Source of the DNA: Nocardia sp. CY41
Lineage (GTDB): Bacteria > Actinomycetota > Actinomycetes > Mycobacteriales > Mycobacteriaceae
Direction: 5' to 3'
DNA: 64,000 nucleotides
Assembly: GCF_009829325.1 (NCBI RefSeq)
Contig: NZ_VUOS01000006.1
Coordinates: 1 to 64,000 of the forward strand
Positions 9,223-20,581 of the stretch are shown piece by piece. Each line of letters begins with the position of its first letter. Position 1 is the stretch's first letter. A model generated the notes under the pieces. That model saw nothing but the letters and a program-made list of their open reading frames with translations, was not told where the DNA came from and made no database searches. The position numbers were made by a program, and so were the translations under genes.

Positions 9223-10437
9223 ATGAAGATGCCGGCGCTGTTGTCGAGAAACACCGAAACGCTGCCTGGTCTGATCGGGACGGCCCGGGTGGATCGCAAC
9301 ACCCGGCGGCTGCTCACACGGGTAGGGCCGGGCGACATCGTCGTCCTCGACGAGATGGATCTCGACCGGATGACCGCCGACCGGCTGGTCGAGGCGCGCG
9401 TCGGTGCGGTGATCAACACCTCGCCGTCCATTTCCGGCCGTTACCCGAACTTGGGACCCGAAGCGCTCGTCGCCAACGGGATCCTGCTGCTGGACACGGT
9501 GAGCTCGGATGCGTTCAAGAAGATCAAGGACGGCGTCAAAGTTCGTGTCGTCGACGGCGTGGTCTACGCCGACAAGCTGATCAAGAAGGAACCGGAGGTC
9601 CTCGTCGAGGGCATCGAGCTCACCGAGTGCGCGATCGCGGAACGGATGATCGAGGCGCGCAACGGCCTGGCCGATCATCTCGAGGCGTTCGCGGGCAACA
9701 CCATCGAGTTCATCCGCACCGAGAGCGCGCTGCTCATCGACGGATTCGGTGTTCCGGAACTGGATCTGGTGATGAAGCACCGGCACGTGGTGGTGGTCGC
9801 CGACGGCCCGGAGCACGCCGAGGATCTGCAGCGGCTCAAGCCGTTCATCAAGGAGTACGCCCCGATCCTCATCGGCGTCGGCCGTGGCGCGGACACCCTG
9901 CGCAGGCGGGGGTACCGGCCCGACGTCATCGTGGGCGACCCCGAGGAAATCACCACCGCCACCATGAAATGCGGCGCAGAGGTGATCCTGCCGGCCGACA
10001 CCGACGGCCATGCCAAAGGGCTCGAACGCATCCAGGACCTCGGTATCGGCGCGACGACGTTCCCCTCCTCGGGATCTGCCGCCGATCTGGCGCTGCTGCT
10101 GGCCGACCATCACGGCGCGGCCCTGATCGTCGCCGCGGGGGCGCCCGCCTCGCTCGACGACTTCTTCGACCGCGGCCGCCGCGACAGCAGTCCGGCCACC
10201 TTCCTCACCCGGCTCAAGGTCGGCACGAAGCTGATGGACGCGAAGGCGGTCGCCACCCTGTACCGCAACCGCGTGTCCGGGGTCGCCGTCGCGCTGGTCG
10301 TGCTCGCCGCGCTGATCGCGGTGATCGTCGTGCTGCTGGCGTCCAACAGCGGCGGGGACGTCCTGGACTGGGGTGCGGACATCTGGAACCGCTTCGCGCG
10401 GTGGGCGCAGGGGCAAGCCGAATCTTGGGAATTCTGA
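9223..10437 (+). CDS. steA: SteA, cytokinetic ring/cell-envelope protein
   Basis: 404 aa from the ATG at 9223; upstream residues in the frame are not conserved. Matches the Rv1697 family in length, position and features: a thiamine pyrophosphokinase-like core (VVVVADGPEHAEDLQRLKPF, GYRPDVIVGDPEEIT, LPADTDGHAKGLERIQDLG) and a C-terminal transmembrane helix (GVAVALVVLAALIAVIVVLLA, about residues 360-380). In Corynebacterium SteA and SteB form a complex that affects septal peptidoglycan and daughter-cell separation. The steB gene follows 10 nt downstream, so the two form an operon. Confidence 0.92.
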   Translation: MKMPALLSRNTETLPGLIGTARVDRNTRRLLTRVGPGDIVVLDEMDLDRMTADRLVEARVGAVINTSPSISGRYPNLGPEALVANGILLLDTVSSDAFKKIKDGVKVRVVDGVVYADKLIKKEPEVLVEGIELTECAIAERMIEARNGLADHLEAFAGNTIEFIRTESALLIDGFGVPELDLVMKHRHVVVVADGPEHAEDLQRLKPFIKEYAPILIGVGRGADTLRRRGYRPDVIVGDPEEITTATMKCGAEVILPADTDGHAKGLERIQDLGIGATTFPSSGSAADLALLLADHHGAALIVAAGAPASLDDFFDRGRRDSSPATFLTRLKVGTKLMDAKAVATLYRNRVSGVAVALVVLAALIAVIVVLLASNSGGDVLDWGADIWNRFARWAQGQAESWEF

Positions 10438-10447
10438 ACGGAGAACG

Positions 10448-11392
10448 ATGATTTCGATGCGCCGACATGTCATCTCGATCGTCGCGATCTTTCTCGCGCT
10501 CGCGATCGGTGTGGTGCTCGGATCTCAGACGCTCGCGGCCGATCTGCTCTCCGGATTGCGGGCGGACAAGACCGACCTGCGGCAGCAGGTCGACATCCTG
10601 ACCGAGCAGAACCGGCTGCTCGGCGAGCAGGCCGTGGCCGCCGACCGGTTCATCGCCGGGTCGTCGGGGCGCATCCTCGGCGGTGCGCTGGCCGACCGCA
10701 GCGTCGTCGTGTTCACGACGCCGGACGCCGATCCGGGAGACGTGGAGGCGGTGACGCGGGCGCTGGCGGCCTCGGGGGCGGCAGTCACCGGCCGGATCGC
10801 GCTCACCGAGGCGTTCATCGACGCCACGGAGGGTGACCGGATGCGCACGGCGCTCACGAACGTCATCCCGGCCGGGGCGCAGCTGCGGACCGGCGCGGTG
10901 GACCAGGGCAGCATGGCCGGTGATCTGCTCGGCCTGGTGCTGCTGCTCGATCCGGAGAACGGGCAAACGCGGAGCACTCCGGAGGAGCTCGGGCTGGTCC
11001 TGGAGACCCTGCGTGGCGGCGGGTTCCTCGCCTACGGCGACACGCCGGTGCGACCCGCGCAGCTCGCGGTCGTGATCACCGGCAACGGCGTCGCCGCCGC
11101 GGAGAACGGCGCGGGCTCGAATGCCGCGCGCTTCGCCGGCGCCTTGCGCGGCCGTGGTGCGGGAGTAGTCCTCGCGGGCCGCGCGGGCGCCGCCGATGGG
11201 CCGGGGCCCATCGCCGTGGTCCGTACCGACGCCGCGCTCGCGGCCCAGGTGAGCACCGTCGACAATCTCGACCGCGAACTCGGCCGGGTCACCACCGTGC
11301 TGGCGCTCGGCGAACAGCTCAACGGTGCCGCCGGACGCTACGGCACCGGCGCCAAAGCCACGTCGCTCACGCTGGCCGCCGTCCCGGGCTGA
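10448..11392 (+). CDS. steB: SteB/MctB family protein (Rv1698-like, copper transport/outer-membrane associated)
   Basis: 314 aa, the same length as M. tuberculosis Rv1698. ATG with GGAGAA upstream. Residues 5-25 form an N-terminal membrane anchor or signal (HVISIVAIFLALAIGVVLGS), followed by a coiled-coil (LRADKTDLRQQVDILTEQN) and a Rossmann-like alpha/beta domain. The family (DUF3186) was reported as MctB, needed to keep intracellular copper low in mycobacteria, and as the partner of SteA in cell separation. Which role dominates in this organism cannot be read from sequence. Linked to steA as an operon. Confidence 0.9.
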   Translation: MISMRRHVISIVAIFLALAIGVVLGSQTLAADLLSGLRADKTDLRQQVDILTEQNRLLGEQAVAADRFIAGSSGRILGGALADRSVVVFTTPDADPGDVEAVTRALAASGAAVTGRIALTEAFIDATEGDRMRTALTNVIPAGAQLRTGAVDQGSMAGDLLGLVLLLDPENGQTRSTPEELGLVLETLRGGGFLAYGDTPVRPAQLAVVITGNGVAAAENGAGSNAARFAGALRGRGAGVVLAGRAGAADGPGPIAVVRTDAALAAQVSTVDNLDRELGRVTTVLALGEQLNGAAGRYGTGAKATSLTLAAVPG

Positions 11393-11408
11393 CGAACTGA
11401 CGGAGATC

Positions 11409-11486
11409 TTGTCACCGGAGGCGTTCGCACAGGTCACAGGCCTGATCGACCGTTACCGCCGACGCCGGGCCACCGGCTCGCGGTGA
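11409..11486 (+). pseudogene. Possible C-terminal remnant of a lost gene between steB and pyrG
   Basis: A 25-codon open stretch ending in TGA encodes a protein-like tail (SPEAFAQVTGLIDRYRRRRA) with normal actinobacterial codon use and no start or body. In relatives, from memory, a glycosyltransferase gene can lie between steB and pyrG; this could be what is left of its 3' end. Weak evidence. Confidence 0.25.
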
Positions 11487-11602
11487 ATACCGGCGAGCGG
11501 GACGCGACCGACCTCACATTCCGGCCGCCGCGGCTCTGATCGAAGTCTCGGCGATCGGCGGGCAAACGCGCGTGGCATTCGAACGGACGGGCGGATTCGT
11601 GT

Positions 11603-13338
<1,736 letters not shown>

Positions 13339-13342
13339 CGGC

Positions 13343-14002
13343 ATGACCAACGGGGGCGCTGCCGAGCCCGGCAGCCACGATTTCGAGATCGAATCCAGCA
13401 AGACCGTCTACAGCGGCGCGATCCTCGCATTGCGGCTCGACCAGGTGCGGATGCCGGGCGGCCGGGTCGTCGAGCGCGAGGTGATCGAGCATCACGGCGC
13501 CGTCGCCGTGGCCGCGATCGATGACGACGGCAACGTGGTGCTGATCAATCAGTACCGCCACCCGATCGCCAGGCGGCTGCTCGAGCTGCCCGCCGGGCTG
13601 CTCGACGTGCCCGGGGAGGATCCGCTGCTCGCGGCGCGCCGTGAGCTGGCCGAAGAGACCGGGTTGGCCGCCAGGGAATGGGCGGTCCTGGTCGACGTCG
13701 CGCTCTCACCCGGGTTCACCGACGAAGCGCTGCGGATCTACCTGGCCCGCGGGCTGTACGAGACCGACCGGCCCGATCCCGAATTCGAGGAGGCGGATCT
13801 GGAAGTGGTCCGCATGCCGGTCGACGCGGCGGTCCGCGCGGCACTGAGCGGGGAGATCGTCAACGCCACCGCGGTCGCGGGCGTGCTCGCGCTGGCGGCC
13901 GCGCGGGCGGGCGGTATCGAACCGCGACCGCCGGACGCGCCCTGGGACGGTCAGCCCACGACCTTCCTCCGCCGCAAGGCGGCCGAGAAGTCCGAAGACT
14001 GA
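13343..14002 (+). CDS. NUDIX hydrolase, ADP-ribose pyrophosphatase type (Rv1700-like)
   Basis: 219 aa from the ATG at 13343, 4 nt after pyrG. Cleaves nucleoside diphosphate sugars, most likely ADP-ribose to AMP and ribose-5-phosphate. The Nudix box is PAGLLDVPGEDPL followed by RRELAEETGL; it has the REXXEEXG core with metal-binding glutamates. The spacing between the first Gly and Glu is one residue longer than the textbook box. Strands ahead of it (VVEREVIEHHGAVAVAAIDD, VVLINQYRHPIARR) are typical of ADPRases. The C-terminal tail (EPRPPDAPWDGQPTTFLRRK) is extra and probably flexible. Confidence 0.92.
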   Translation: MTNGGAAEPGSHDFEIESSKTVYSGAILALRLDQVRMPGGRVVEREVIEHHGAVAVAAIDDDGNVVLINQYRHPIARRLLELPAGLLDVPGEDPLLAARRELAEETGLAAREWAVLVDVALSPGFTDEALRIYLARGLYETDRPDPEFEEADLEVVRMPVDAAVRAALSGEIVNATAVAGVLALAAARAGGIEPRPPDAPWDGQPTTFLRRKAAEKSED

Positions 14003-14008
14003 CCGGAG

Positions 14009-14953
14009 GTGCTCGGTCGCGAGCTCGACGCCTACCTCGACCATCTCGCCGTCGAGCGCGGCGTCGCGCCCAACACCCTCGGGGCCTATCGGCGTGACCT
14101 CGGCCGCTATCTGGACTTCTTGACCGGGCGCGGGATCCGCTCGCTCGACCGGGTCGCGGAGTCGGACGTCGCCGAGTTCACCATGGCGTTGCGGTCGGGC
14201 GGCCACGGACACCCGCCGCTGGCGGCGAGTTCGGTGGCCCGCGCGCTGATCGCGGTGCGGGGCTGGCATCGCTTCGCCGCCGCGGAGGGGCTGACCGACA
14301 CCGACGTGGCGCACGCGGTGAAACCGCCCGCGCCGGGCCGCAGGCTGCCCAAGGCACTGCCCTACGACCAGGTGCTGCGGCTGCTCGAGGCGGCGGGTGG
14401 TGGTCAGGCGGACGCCGCGGCGGGCGTCGACGGCGGGCCGCGCGGCCTGCGCGACCGTGCGCTGCTGGAGTTGCTGTATTCCACCGGCGCCCGGATCTCG
14501 GAGACGGTCGGATTGGACGTGGACGATCTCGATCTCGAGGAACGGTCGGTCGTGTTACGCGGCAAGGGCGGGAAACAGCGCCTGGTGCCGATCGGGCGAC
14601 CCGCCCTGGCCGCTGTGGACGCCTACCTGGTGCGCGGACGGCCTGTGCTCGCCGCGCGCGGAAAGGGCAACGCCGGAGCCCTTTTCCTGAATGCCCGCGG
14701 CGCGCGGCTGTCCCGGCAGAGCGCCTGGCAGGTGCTGCACACCGCAGCCGAACGGGCGGGCATCGCGGCGGCGGTATCGCCGCACACGTTGCGTCACTCT
14801 TTCGCCACCCATTTGCTCGACGGTGGCGCCGATGTCCGGGTGGTGCAGGAATTGCTCGGCCACGCCTCGGTGACCACCACCCAGATCTACACCCTGGTCA
14901 CCGTCAACACCCTGCGTGAAGTCTGGGCGACCGCGCACCCGCGCGCACGGTAA
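14009..14953 (+). CDS. xerD: Tyrosine recombinase XerD
   Basis: 314 aa. Site-specific recombinase that resolves chromosome dimers at dif during division. GTG at 14009 is the only sensible start, although GGAGG sits directly against it. The N-terminal SAM-like core-binding domain begins [20 protein letters not shown]. The catalytic domain shows the Arg of STGARISE, a Lys in [26 protein letters not shown], the second His of [13 protein letters not shown] and the nucleophile Tyr. All six catalytic positions are present. The following parA and scpAB genes also act in chromosome segregation. Confidence 0.93.
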   Translation: MLGRELDAYLDHLAVERGVAPNTLGAYRRDLGRYLDFLTGRGIRSLDRVAESDVAEFTMALRSGGHGHPPLAASSVARALIAVRGWHRFAAAEGLTDTDVAHAVKPPAPGRRLPKALPYDQVLRLLEAAGGGQADAAAGVDGGPRGLRDRALLELLYSTGARISETVGLDVDDLDLEERSVVLRGKGGKQRLVPIGRPALAAVDAYLVRGRPVLAARGKGNAGALFLNARGARLSRQSAWQVLHTAAERAGIAAAVSPHTLRHSFATHLLDGGADVRVVQELLGHASVTTTQIYTLVTVNTLREVWATAHPRAR

Positions 14954-15112
14954 CCCGTTCGGCGCTCGACGATTTCCCCTGTGTGGACTGTTCGGCCGGC
15001 GCGGCTCGTGAGGCGGAACAAAGTGGACCCCGGTCCGGTTGTTTCGGTCACCGGGTGCGCGCGGTGCGCTCACCGGCGGCCCGGACTCCGACCACGACAC
15101 GAGGTGAGCTGC

Positions 15113-15577
15113 ATGGCAAAGTCTTTCATCGTCCACGAGGCCGACGTCGAAGCGGTTCCGCTGCCCGGCGGCGGCTCCTTCCGGCTGCTCGAGGACAGCG
15201 AGAACTCCGCGGGGTTGTTCGGCGCCAATCGCCTCACCCTCGCCGCCGGCGCGGACGGCACCCGGCCGCACCACCACACGAAGTCGACCGAGATCTTCTA
15301 TGTGCTGGACGGCACGATGGAGTTTCTCGTCGACGGGGCCCGCAGCGCCGTGGGCAAAGGCGGCTTGGTGGTGGTGCCGCCGGGTGTCGTGCACGCCTTC
15401 GGCGCGGGCGCGGACGGGCCCGCCGAGTTCCTGGCTGTGCTCACACCCGGTATCGTCCGCTTCGATTACTTCCGGCAACTCGGCCGGATAGCGCGCGGGG
15501 AGGCGGACTGGGACAGCATGAACGAATTGCACGACCGGTTCGATGTTCATTTCGACGGCGGACCGCAATGGCGTTGA
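15113..15577 (+). CDS. Cupin-domain protein
   Basis: 154 aa, ATG at 15113 with GAGGTGAG 5 nt upstream. A single beta-barrel cupin: motif 1 is GTRPHHHTKSTEIFYVLDG (metal ligands His-His-Glu), motif 2 is VVVPPGVVHAFGAGADGP. The metal-binding residues are intact, so it may be an enzyme (isomerase or dioxygenase) or a small-molecule binding protein; no substrate can be assigned. It interrupts the conserved xerD-parA order and has its own ribosome binding site, so it is probably transcribed separately. Confidence 0.85.
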   Translation: MAKSFIVHEADVEAVPLPGGGSFRLLEDSENSAGLFGANRLTLAAGADGTRPHHHTKSTEIFYVLDGTMEFLVDGARSAVGKGGLVVVPPGVVHAFGAGADGPAEFLAVLTPGIVRFDYFRQLGRIARGEADWDSMNELHDRFDVHFDGGPQWR

Positions 15578-15609
15578 CCAGCGCCGGACGAACACGCCGC
15601 GCGCAGGCG

Positions 15610-15625
15610 CGGCACTCGAGTGCCG
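15610..15625. repeat. 16-bp perfect palindrome
   Basis: CGGCACTCGAGTGCCG, a perfect palindrome between the cupin gene and parA. It could be a short terminator hairpin for the cupin gene or an operator upstream of parA. It is not a parS site. Confidence 0.35.
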
Positions 15626-15737
15626 TCAAGCGGTAGCGTCTATCGAGAGCTGGACCGCACGAAAGCGAGGTCGGCCCTGATCGGCCTCGCTACGCTCGGC
15701 GAGGCAACGGGCAGGAACGTATAAGGAGCAGCGGATC

Positions 15738-16712
15738 GTGACGACAGCCGGAGCGGCAGAGCCGCCGATGGGTGCTGGGGCGGAGCCGCTTACGGGCTCG
15801 CGACCGGGTCCGTACTCGGACGCCGCGGCGGAAACGCTGTGGGGCCACGGAGTCGAGCCGGTCCCGGAGGACGCGACGCTCGGCCCGACCGGACGACCGT
15901 TGCGGCTGGTGCCGGACCCGCCGCCGGTCGGCGAGCACGGTGACGCGTTGATCGTGGCCATGTGCAATCAGAAGGGCGGGGTCGGCAAGACCACCTCCAC
16001 CATCAATCTCGGTGCCGCCCTGGCCGAATACGGCCGGCGCGTGCTGCTCGTCGACCTGGATCCACAGGGCGCGCTGTCGGCCGGTCTCGGCGTCGCCCAC
16101 CACGATCTCGAATCGACGGTGCACGACCTGCTCATCGGTTCCAAGGTGTCCATCGACGACGTGCTGATGCAGACGCGTGTCCCCAACATGGACCTGTTGC
16201 CGAGCAACATCGACCTCTCCGCCGCGGAGATCCAGCTCGTCAACGAGGTGGGCCGGGAACAGTCGCTCGGCCGCGCGCTGGAGCCGGTGCGCAACCGCTA
16301 CGACTACATCCTCATCGACTGCCAGCCTTCACTGGGCCTGCTCACGGTCAACGCCCTGGCCTGTTCGGACGGCGTGATCATCCCCATGGAGTGCGAGTAC
16401 TTCTCGCTGCGCGGGCTCGCCCTGCTCAACGACACCGTCGAGAAGGTGCGGGACCGGCTGAACCCGCGGCTGAGCCTGTACGGAATAGTGGTCACCATGT
16501 TCGACTCTCGACTGCTGCATTCCCGCCAGGTCATGGCGCGCGTCGTCGAGGTGTTCGGTGAGCTGGTCTACGACACCGCCATCGCGCGCACCGTCCGTTT
16601 CCCGGACGCCAGCGTCGCGGGCGAGCCGATCACCACATGGGCGCCGAAATCCAGTGGCGCCGAAGCGTATCGGTCGATGGCCCGGGAAGTCATCCACCGA
16701 TCCGGCCGGTGA
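15738..16712 (+). CDS. ParA/Soj family ATPase (Rv1708-like)
   Basis: 324 aa, GTG start with AAGGAG 9 nt upstream. Residues 1-70 are a variable Pro/Gly-rich extension. The deviant Walker A is CNQKGGVGKTTSTINLG (residues 76 onward), followed by LLVDLDPQGALSAGLG and DYILIDCQPSLGLLTVNAL. This paralogue, encoded with scpA and scpB, is distinct from the chromosomal ParA next to parB; it probably helps chromosome organisation or partition. GTGA overlap with scpA implies coupled translation. Confidence 0.92.
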   Translation: MTTAGAAEPPMGAGAEPLTGSRPGPYSDAAAETLWGHGVEPVPEDATLGPTGRPLRLVPDPPPVGEHGDALIVAMCNQKGGVGKTTSTINLGAALAEYGRRVLLVDLDPQGALSAGLGVAHHDLESTVHDLLIGSKVSIDDVLMQTRVPNMDLLPSNIDLSAAEIQLVNEVGREQSLGRALEPVRNRYDYILIDCQPSLGLLTVNALACSDGVIIPMECEYFSLRGLALLNDTVEKVRDRLNPRLSLYGIVVTMFDSRLLHSRQVMARVVEVFGELVYDTAIARTVRFPDASVAGEPITTWAPKSSGAEAYRSMAREVIHRSGR

Positions 16713-18037
16713 GCGGCCGCTCCGACCCCTCGTCTGCGTCCCACCACGACCCGTCCGGCCAGGGGTCTTCCGCGGCCGGATCGACAGCCAGGCCCGACGA
16801 CCGGGCGCCCGATCCGCCGGACCCGACGGCTCCGGGGCAGCCTCCCGCGCTCGGGAACGCCGCCGCCGCGTTCATCGCCGCGGGCCGGGACGCGACGCCC
16901 CGGCGCCCGAACCCGGCCATCCTCGGAGGCGCCGCGCCCCAGCCGGACGCCGATGATTCGCTCCGGCCGCACGGCGCGGAGGAACCGTCCACGAGCCCAC
17001 TCACGCAGCCCGTCGAGGCGGCCGCGCGGGAGGCCGCCGAGACATCGGCGGATCGGCCCGCTGACGCACCGGACGCCCGCGCCGGTTCGCCGGATGCGCC
17101 GAACCCGTCCGCCGGTTCAGCGGGTGCACCTGACGCGGCCGGTGGTTCGCCGGACGACCCCGGACCGTCGCCGGGCACAGCGAAGACGGGAGAGCCGCCG
17201 ACGGTCGAGCCGCAGGCGTCCGGGTTCCGGCTGCGGCTGAGCAACTTCGAGGGGCCGTTCGATCTGCTGCTCACCCTGATCAGCTCGCGCAAACTGGACG
17301 TCACCGAGGTGGCGTTGCACAAGGTCACCGACGAGTTCATCGCCTACACCAAGGCATTGACGGCGAACATGGCGCGGCAGAACACGCTGCGCTCGGACAA
17401 GATCCTGGACCAGACGACCGAATTCCTGGTCGTCGCCGCCACGCTGCTGGATCTGAAGGCCGCGCGCCTGCTGCCGTCCGGGGAGATGACCGACGCGGAG
17501 GATCTCGAGCTGCTCGAGGCGCGCGACCTGTTGTTCGCCCGGCTGCTGCAGTACCGCGCGTTCAAGCAGGTCGCCGAACTGCTCGGCGAGCTGGAGGCGG
17601 CCGCGCTGCGCCGCTATCCGCGGGCGGTCGGCTTGGAGGAGCGCTACGCGGGCCTGCTTCCCGAGGTTACGCTGGGTGTCGGGGCGGCCGAGTTCGCCGC
17701 GATCGCCGCGGCGGCCTTCCGGCCACGTCCGGTACCCAAGGTCGGGCTCGACCATCTGCACACGCACGCGATCTCGGTGGCCGAGCAGGCGGCCCTGGTG
17801 CTGGAACGGCTCAAACAGCGCGGTGCGGGCGCGTGGACCTCGTTCGGCGAGCTGGTCGCCGACTGCGAGGTGCCGGTCCAGATCGTCGCCCGCTTCCTGG
17901 CGCTGCTCGAGCTGTATCGCGGCAAGACGATCGAGTTCGACCAGCCGGATCCGCTCGGTCCCCTGGCGGTCAGCTGGATCGGCGACGAGGCCGCGCAACA
18001 GGCGGACACCGTGACAATCGAGGAGGACTACGGGTGA
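16709..18037 (+). CDS. scpA: Segregation and condensation protein A
   Basis: 442 aa from the GTG that overlaps the parA stop. ScpA is the kleisin that bridges SMC heads together with ScpB. The kleisin domain begins only at about residue 170 (FRLRLSNFEGPFDLLLTLI) and runs to the C-terminal winged helix (LDHLHTHAISVAEQAALVLE, then VPVQIVARFLALLELYRGK). The first 170 residues are Pro/Ala/Asp-rich low-complexity sequence with repeated AGSPD-like units; M. tuberculosis ScpA (Rv1709, about 278 aa) lacks this length. The extension could be partly untranslated if a downstream start is used, but the GTGA overlap favours the long form. Confidence 0.92.
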   Translation: MSGRSDPSSASHHDPSGQGSSAAGSTARPDDRAPDPPDPTAPGQPPALGNAAAAFIAAGRDATPRRPNPAILGGAAPQPDADDSLRPHGAEEPSTSPLTQPVEAAAREAAETSADRPADAPDARAGSPDAPNPSAGSAGAPDAAGGSPDDPGPSPGTAKTGEPPTVEPQASGFRLRLSNFEGPFDLLLTLISSRKLDVTEVALHKVTDEFIAYTKALTANMARQNTLRSDKILDQTTEFLVVAATLLDLKAARLLPSGEMTDAEDLELLEARDLLFARLLQYRAFKQVAELLGELEAAALRRYPRAVGLEERYAGLLPEVTLGVGAAEFAAIAAAAFRPRPVPKVGLDHLHTHAISVAEQAALVLERLKQRGAGAWTSFGELVADCEVPVQIVARFLALLELYRGKTIEFDQPDPLGPLAVSWIGDEAAQQADTVTIEEDYG

Positions 18038-18092
18038 GCGAGCACAGCGCGCGATCGCGCACGACGGGGCCGGGCTCCGGCGAGGCTCGGTC

Positions 18093-18749
18093 ATGAGCGA
18101 GGCAGTGGTGGAACTCACCCCCGAGCCGCTCGCGGACGACGAACTCCGTTCGGCGCTGGAGGCCATGCTGCTGGTCGTCGACTCGCCCGCACCGGCTGAC
18201 CAGCTCGCGACCGCGCTCGGCGACACCGCGGAGCGCGTCGAGCACACCCTGCGCGCGATGTCCGCCGAGCTGTCGGCGCGCTCCAGCGGGATAGATCTGC
18301 GTTTCGTCGGCGACGGCTGGCGCTTCTATACTCGCAGCGAGTACGCGCCGTATGTGGAGCGGATGCTGCTCGACGGCTCCCGGTCGAAACTGACCCGGGC
18401 GGCGTTGGAGACGCTGGCGGTGGTGGCATACCGTCAGCCGGTGACCAGGACCAGGGTCAGCGCGGTGCGCGGCGTGAACGTCGACGGGGTGATGCGCACG
18501 CTGCTGGCCAGGGGCCTGATCGCCGAGGCAGGCGTCGACCCGGAGACCAACGGGACGCTGTACCGCACCACCGAACTGTTCCTGGAACGGATCGGGCTCG
18601 CTTCGCTGAGCGACCTGCCGCCGCTGGCGCCCCTGCTTCCGGGCGTCGACCTGATCGACGAGATCAACGAGAGCCTGGAGACCGACCCCCGGTACACCAG
18701 GCTGAAGAAACCCGCCGAGGCCGATTTGGACCTCGGCACCGAAGAGTGA
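18093..18749 (+). CDS. scpB: Segregation and condensation protein B
   Basis: 218 aa, ATG 55 nt after scpA. ScpB dimers bind ScpA in the SMC condensin complex. Two winged-helix domains are recognisable: ELRSALEAMLLVVDSPAPAD with LRFVGDGWRFYTRSEYAPYV, then LTRAALETLAVVAYRQPVTR, RGVNVDGVMRTLLARGLI and GTLYRTTELFLERIGLASL, the last being the family signature. Normal length. It is 9 nt before rluB, in the same order as Rv1709-Rv1711. Confidence 0.94.
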   Translation: MSEAVVELTPEPLADDELRSALEAMLLVVDSPAPADQLATALGDTAERVEHTLRAMSAELSARSSGIDLRFVGDGWRFYTRSEYAPYVERMLLDGSRSKLTRAALETLAVVAYRQPVTRTRVSAVRGVNVDGVMRTLLARGLIAEAGVDPETNGTLYRTTELFLERIGLASLSDLPPLAPLLPGVDLIDEINESLETDPRYTRLKKPAEADLDLGTEE

Positions 18750-18758
18750 CAGGACATC

Positions 18759-19838
18759 ATGAATACGCCCGCTCGCCGAGATGGCACACCGGATCGTAGG
18801 AAACGCGGCGCCCAGCCCGAACGGGGCGGCGCAGGCCGCGGCTCGAGTTCGCGCGACGCGCGTTCGGCCCAACGGGGGGCCACCGCCCGTGGCGCCCAGC
18901 AGGGTGGCGCAGGCCGTGGACTGGCGCAGCGCGGATCGGGGCAGGCTCCCAACCCGCAGCGGCACACGGCCGCGGCCGGTAAGAAGAAGCCCAAGCCGCA
19001 GCGCCAGGCCGTGCAACCGCCGCTGCTGAGCAATGCCAAGCCCGCGCGCCACCAGAACGTGGAGGCCGCCGAATCCGGTGGCCACACCAAGCTCCCGTGG
19101 GGCGAGGGGGAGCGGTTGCAGAAGGTCCTCGCCAAGGCGGGCGTCGCATCGCGGCGGGCCGCCGAGGAGATGATCGCGCAGGGCCGCGTGGAAGTCGACG
19201 GCATGATCGTGCGCGAGCAGGGCCTGCGCATCGACCCGCAGCACGCCGTGGTGCGCGTCGACGGCACCCGCGTGATGGTGCGCGAGGAACTCGTGCACGT
19301 CGCGCTGAACAAGCCCAAGGGCTGGCAGTCCACCATGTCCGACGATCTGGGGCGCCCCTGCGTCGGCGACATCGTGGCGGAGCGGGTCGCCGCGGGGCAG
19401 CGCCTCTTCCACGTCGGAAGGCTGGACGCGGACACCGAGGGCCTGCTGCTGCTCACCAACGACGGCGATCTGGCGCACCGGCTCATGCATCCGTCCTTCG
19501 AGGTCTCGAAGACCTATCTGGCGACGGTGCACGGCGAGGTGAACAACCGCGCGGTCGCCAAGCGGTTGCGCGAAGGCGTAGAGCTGGAGGACGGTCCCGC
19601 CAAGGTCGACCGCTTCCAGGTGCTCGAACTGGGGGAGGGACGTTCCCTGGTGAAGGTGGTGTTGCACGAGGGGCGCAAGCACATCGTGCGGCGCCTGCTC
19701 GACGCGGTGGGCCATCCGGTCGTCCGGCTGGTGCGCACCCATATCGGTCCGGTCGCGCTGGGCGACCAACGGCCCGGCACTCTGCGGGTGCTCGGCCGTG
19801 ATGAAATCGGCAAACTCTACGAGGCGGTGTCGTTGTGA
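18759..19838 (+). CDS. rluB: Pseudouridine synthase RluB family
   Basis: 359 aa. Isomerises a uridine of 23S rRNA (position 2605 in E. coli numbering). Residues 1-115 are an Arg/Gly/Gln-rich disordered extension ([16 protein letters not shown] and similar), longer than in M. tuberculosis Rv1711. An S4 domain follows ([20 protein letters not shown]), then the RsuA-type catalytic domain with [15 protein letters not shown] and the catalytic Asp in [17 protein letters not shown]. The stop overlaps the cmk GTG. Target site is inferred from the family only. Confidence 0.92.
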   Translation: MNTPARRDGTPDRRKRGAQPERGGAGRGSSSRDARSAQRGATARGAQQGGAGRGLAQRGSGQAPNPQRHTAAAGKKKPKPQRQAVQPPLLSNAKPARHQNVEAAESGGHTKLPWGEGERLQKVLAKAGVASRRAAEEMIAQGRVEVDGMIVREQGLRIDPQHAVVRVDGTRVMVREELVHVALNKPKGWQSTMSDDLGRPCVGDIVAERVAAGQRLFHVGRLDADTEGLLLLTNDGDLAHRLMHPSFEVSKTYLATVHGEVNNRAVAKRLREGVELEDGPAKVDRFQVLELGEGRSLVKVVLHEGRKHIVRRLLDAVGHPVVRLVRTHIGPVALGDQRPGTLRVLGRDEIGKLYEAVSL

Positions 19839-20581
19839 ACGGTGTGGAGATCCCGGTGCAGGCGCCGGCGCGGATGGCCGGTACGAGCCCGCTGGTGGTC
19901 GCCATGGACGGGCCGTCGGGCACCGGTAAGTCGAGTGTGTCGCGGCGGCTGGCCACCCGGCTCGGAGCCAGGTACCTCGACACCGGCGCCATGTACCGCG
20001 TGGCGACGCTGCGCGTGCTGCGCGCCGGCATCGAGCTGACCGACACGGCGGCCATCGCCGCCGCGGTCAAGGAACTGCCGCTGTCGATCGGCACCGATCC
20101 CAGTCGCGAGGTGATCGAACTCGACGGCGAGGACGTGCGGTCGGAGATCCGCGGTGACGCCGTCACCAAGGCCGTTTCGGCGGTCTCCGCGGTGCCGGAG
20201 GTGCGCGAGCTGCTGGTCGCCATGCAGCGCGACATCACGACGGCCGCGGGGCGGATCGTGGTGGAGGGCCGCGACATCGGCACCGTCGTGCTGCCCGCCG
20301 CGGACGCCAAGATCTACCTGACCGCCTCCGCCGAGGCGCGGGCACACCGGCGCAATCAGCAGAACATCGCCGAGGGCCGGGGCGACGACTACGCGGGCGT
20401 GCTCGCCGACGTGCAGCGCCGCGACACCCTCGACTCGACCCGCAAGGTGTCCCCGCTGCGCCCGGCCGAGGACGCGGTGGACGTCGACACCAGCGAACTG
20501 TCCATGGACGAGGTCATCGACGAGCTGTATCGCGTTGTCGCGGAGCAGGTCTCGGCGTACGGGGCCGGAGGAGACCGATGA
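19835..20581 (+). CDS. cmk: Cytidylate kinase
   Basis: 248 aa. Phosphorylates CMP and dCMP with ATP. The GTG overlaps the rluB stop. P-loop GPSGTGKS at residues 26-33, substrate-binding [33 protein letters not shown], and the lid region [18 protein letters not shown]. About 20 residues precede the usual family start, so the ATG of [13 protein letters not shown] (residue 14) is an alternative. It overlaps der by 4 nt (ATGA). Confidence 0.94.
   Translation: MNGVEIPVQAPARMAGTSPLVVAMDGPSGTGKSSVSRRLATRLGARYLDTGAMYRVATLRVLRAGIELTDTAAIAAAVKELPLSIGTDPSREVIELDGEDVRSEIRGDAVTKAVSAVSAVPEVRELLVAMQRDITTAAGRIVVEGRDIGTVVLPAADAKIYLTASAEARAHRRNQQNIAEGRGDDYAGVLADVQRRDTLDSTRKVSPLRPAEDAVDVDTSELSMDEVIDELYRVVAEQVSAYGAGGDR

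Noticed and set aside
15610..15625. Palindrome upstream of parA as a parS centromere
   Set aside because: parS in actinobacteria is TGTTTCACGTGAAACA-like; CGGCACTCGAGTGCCG does not match.
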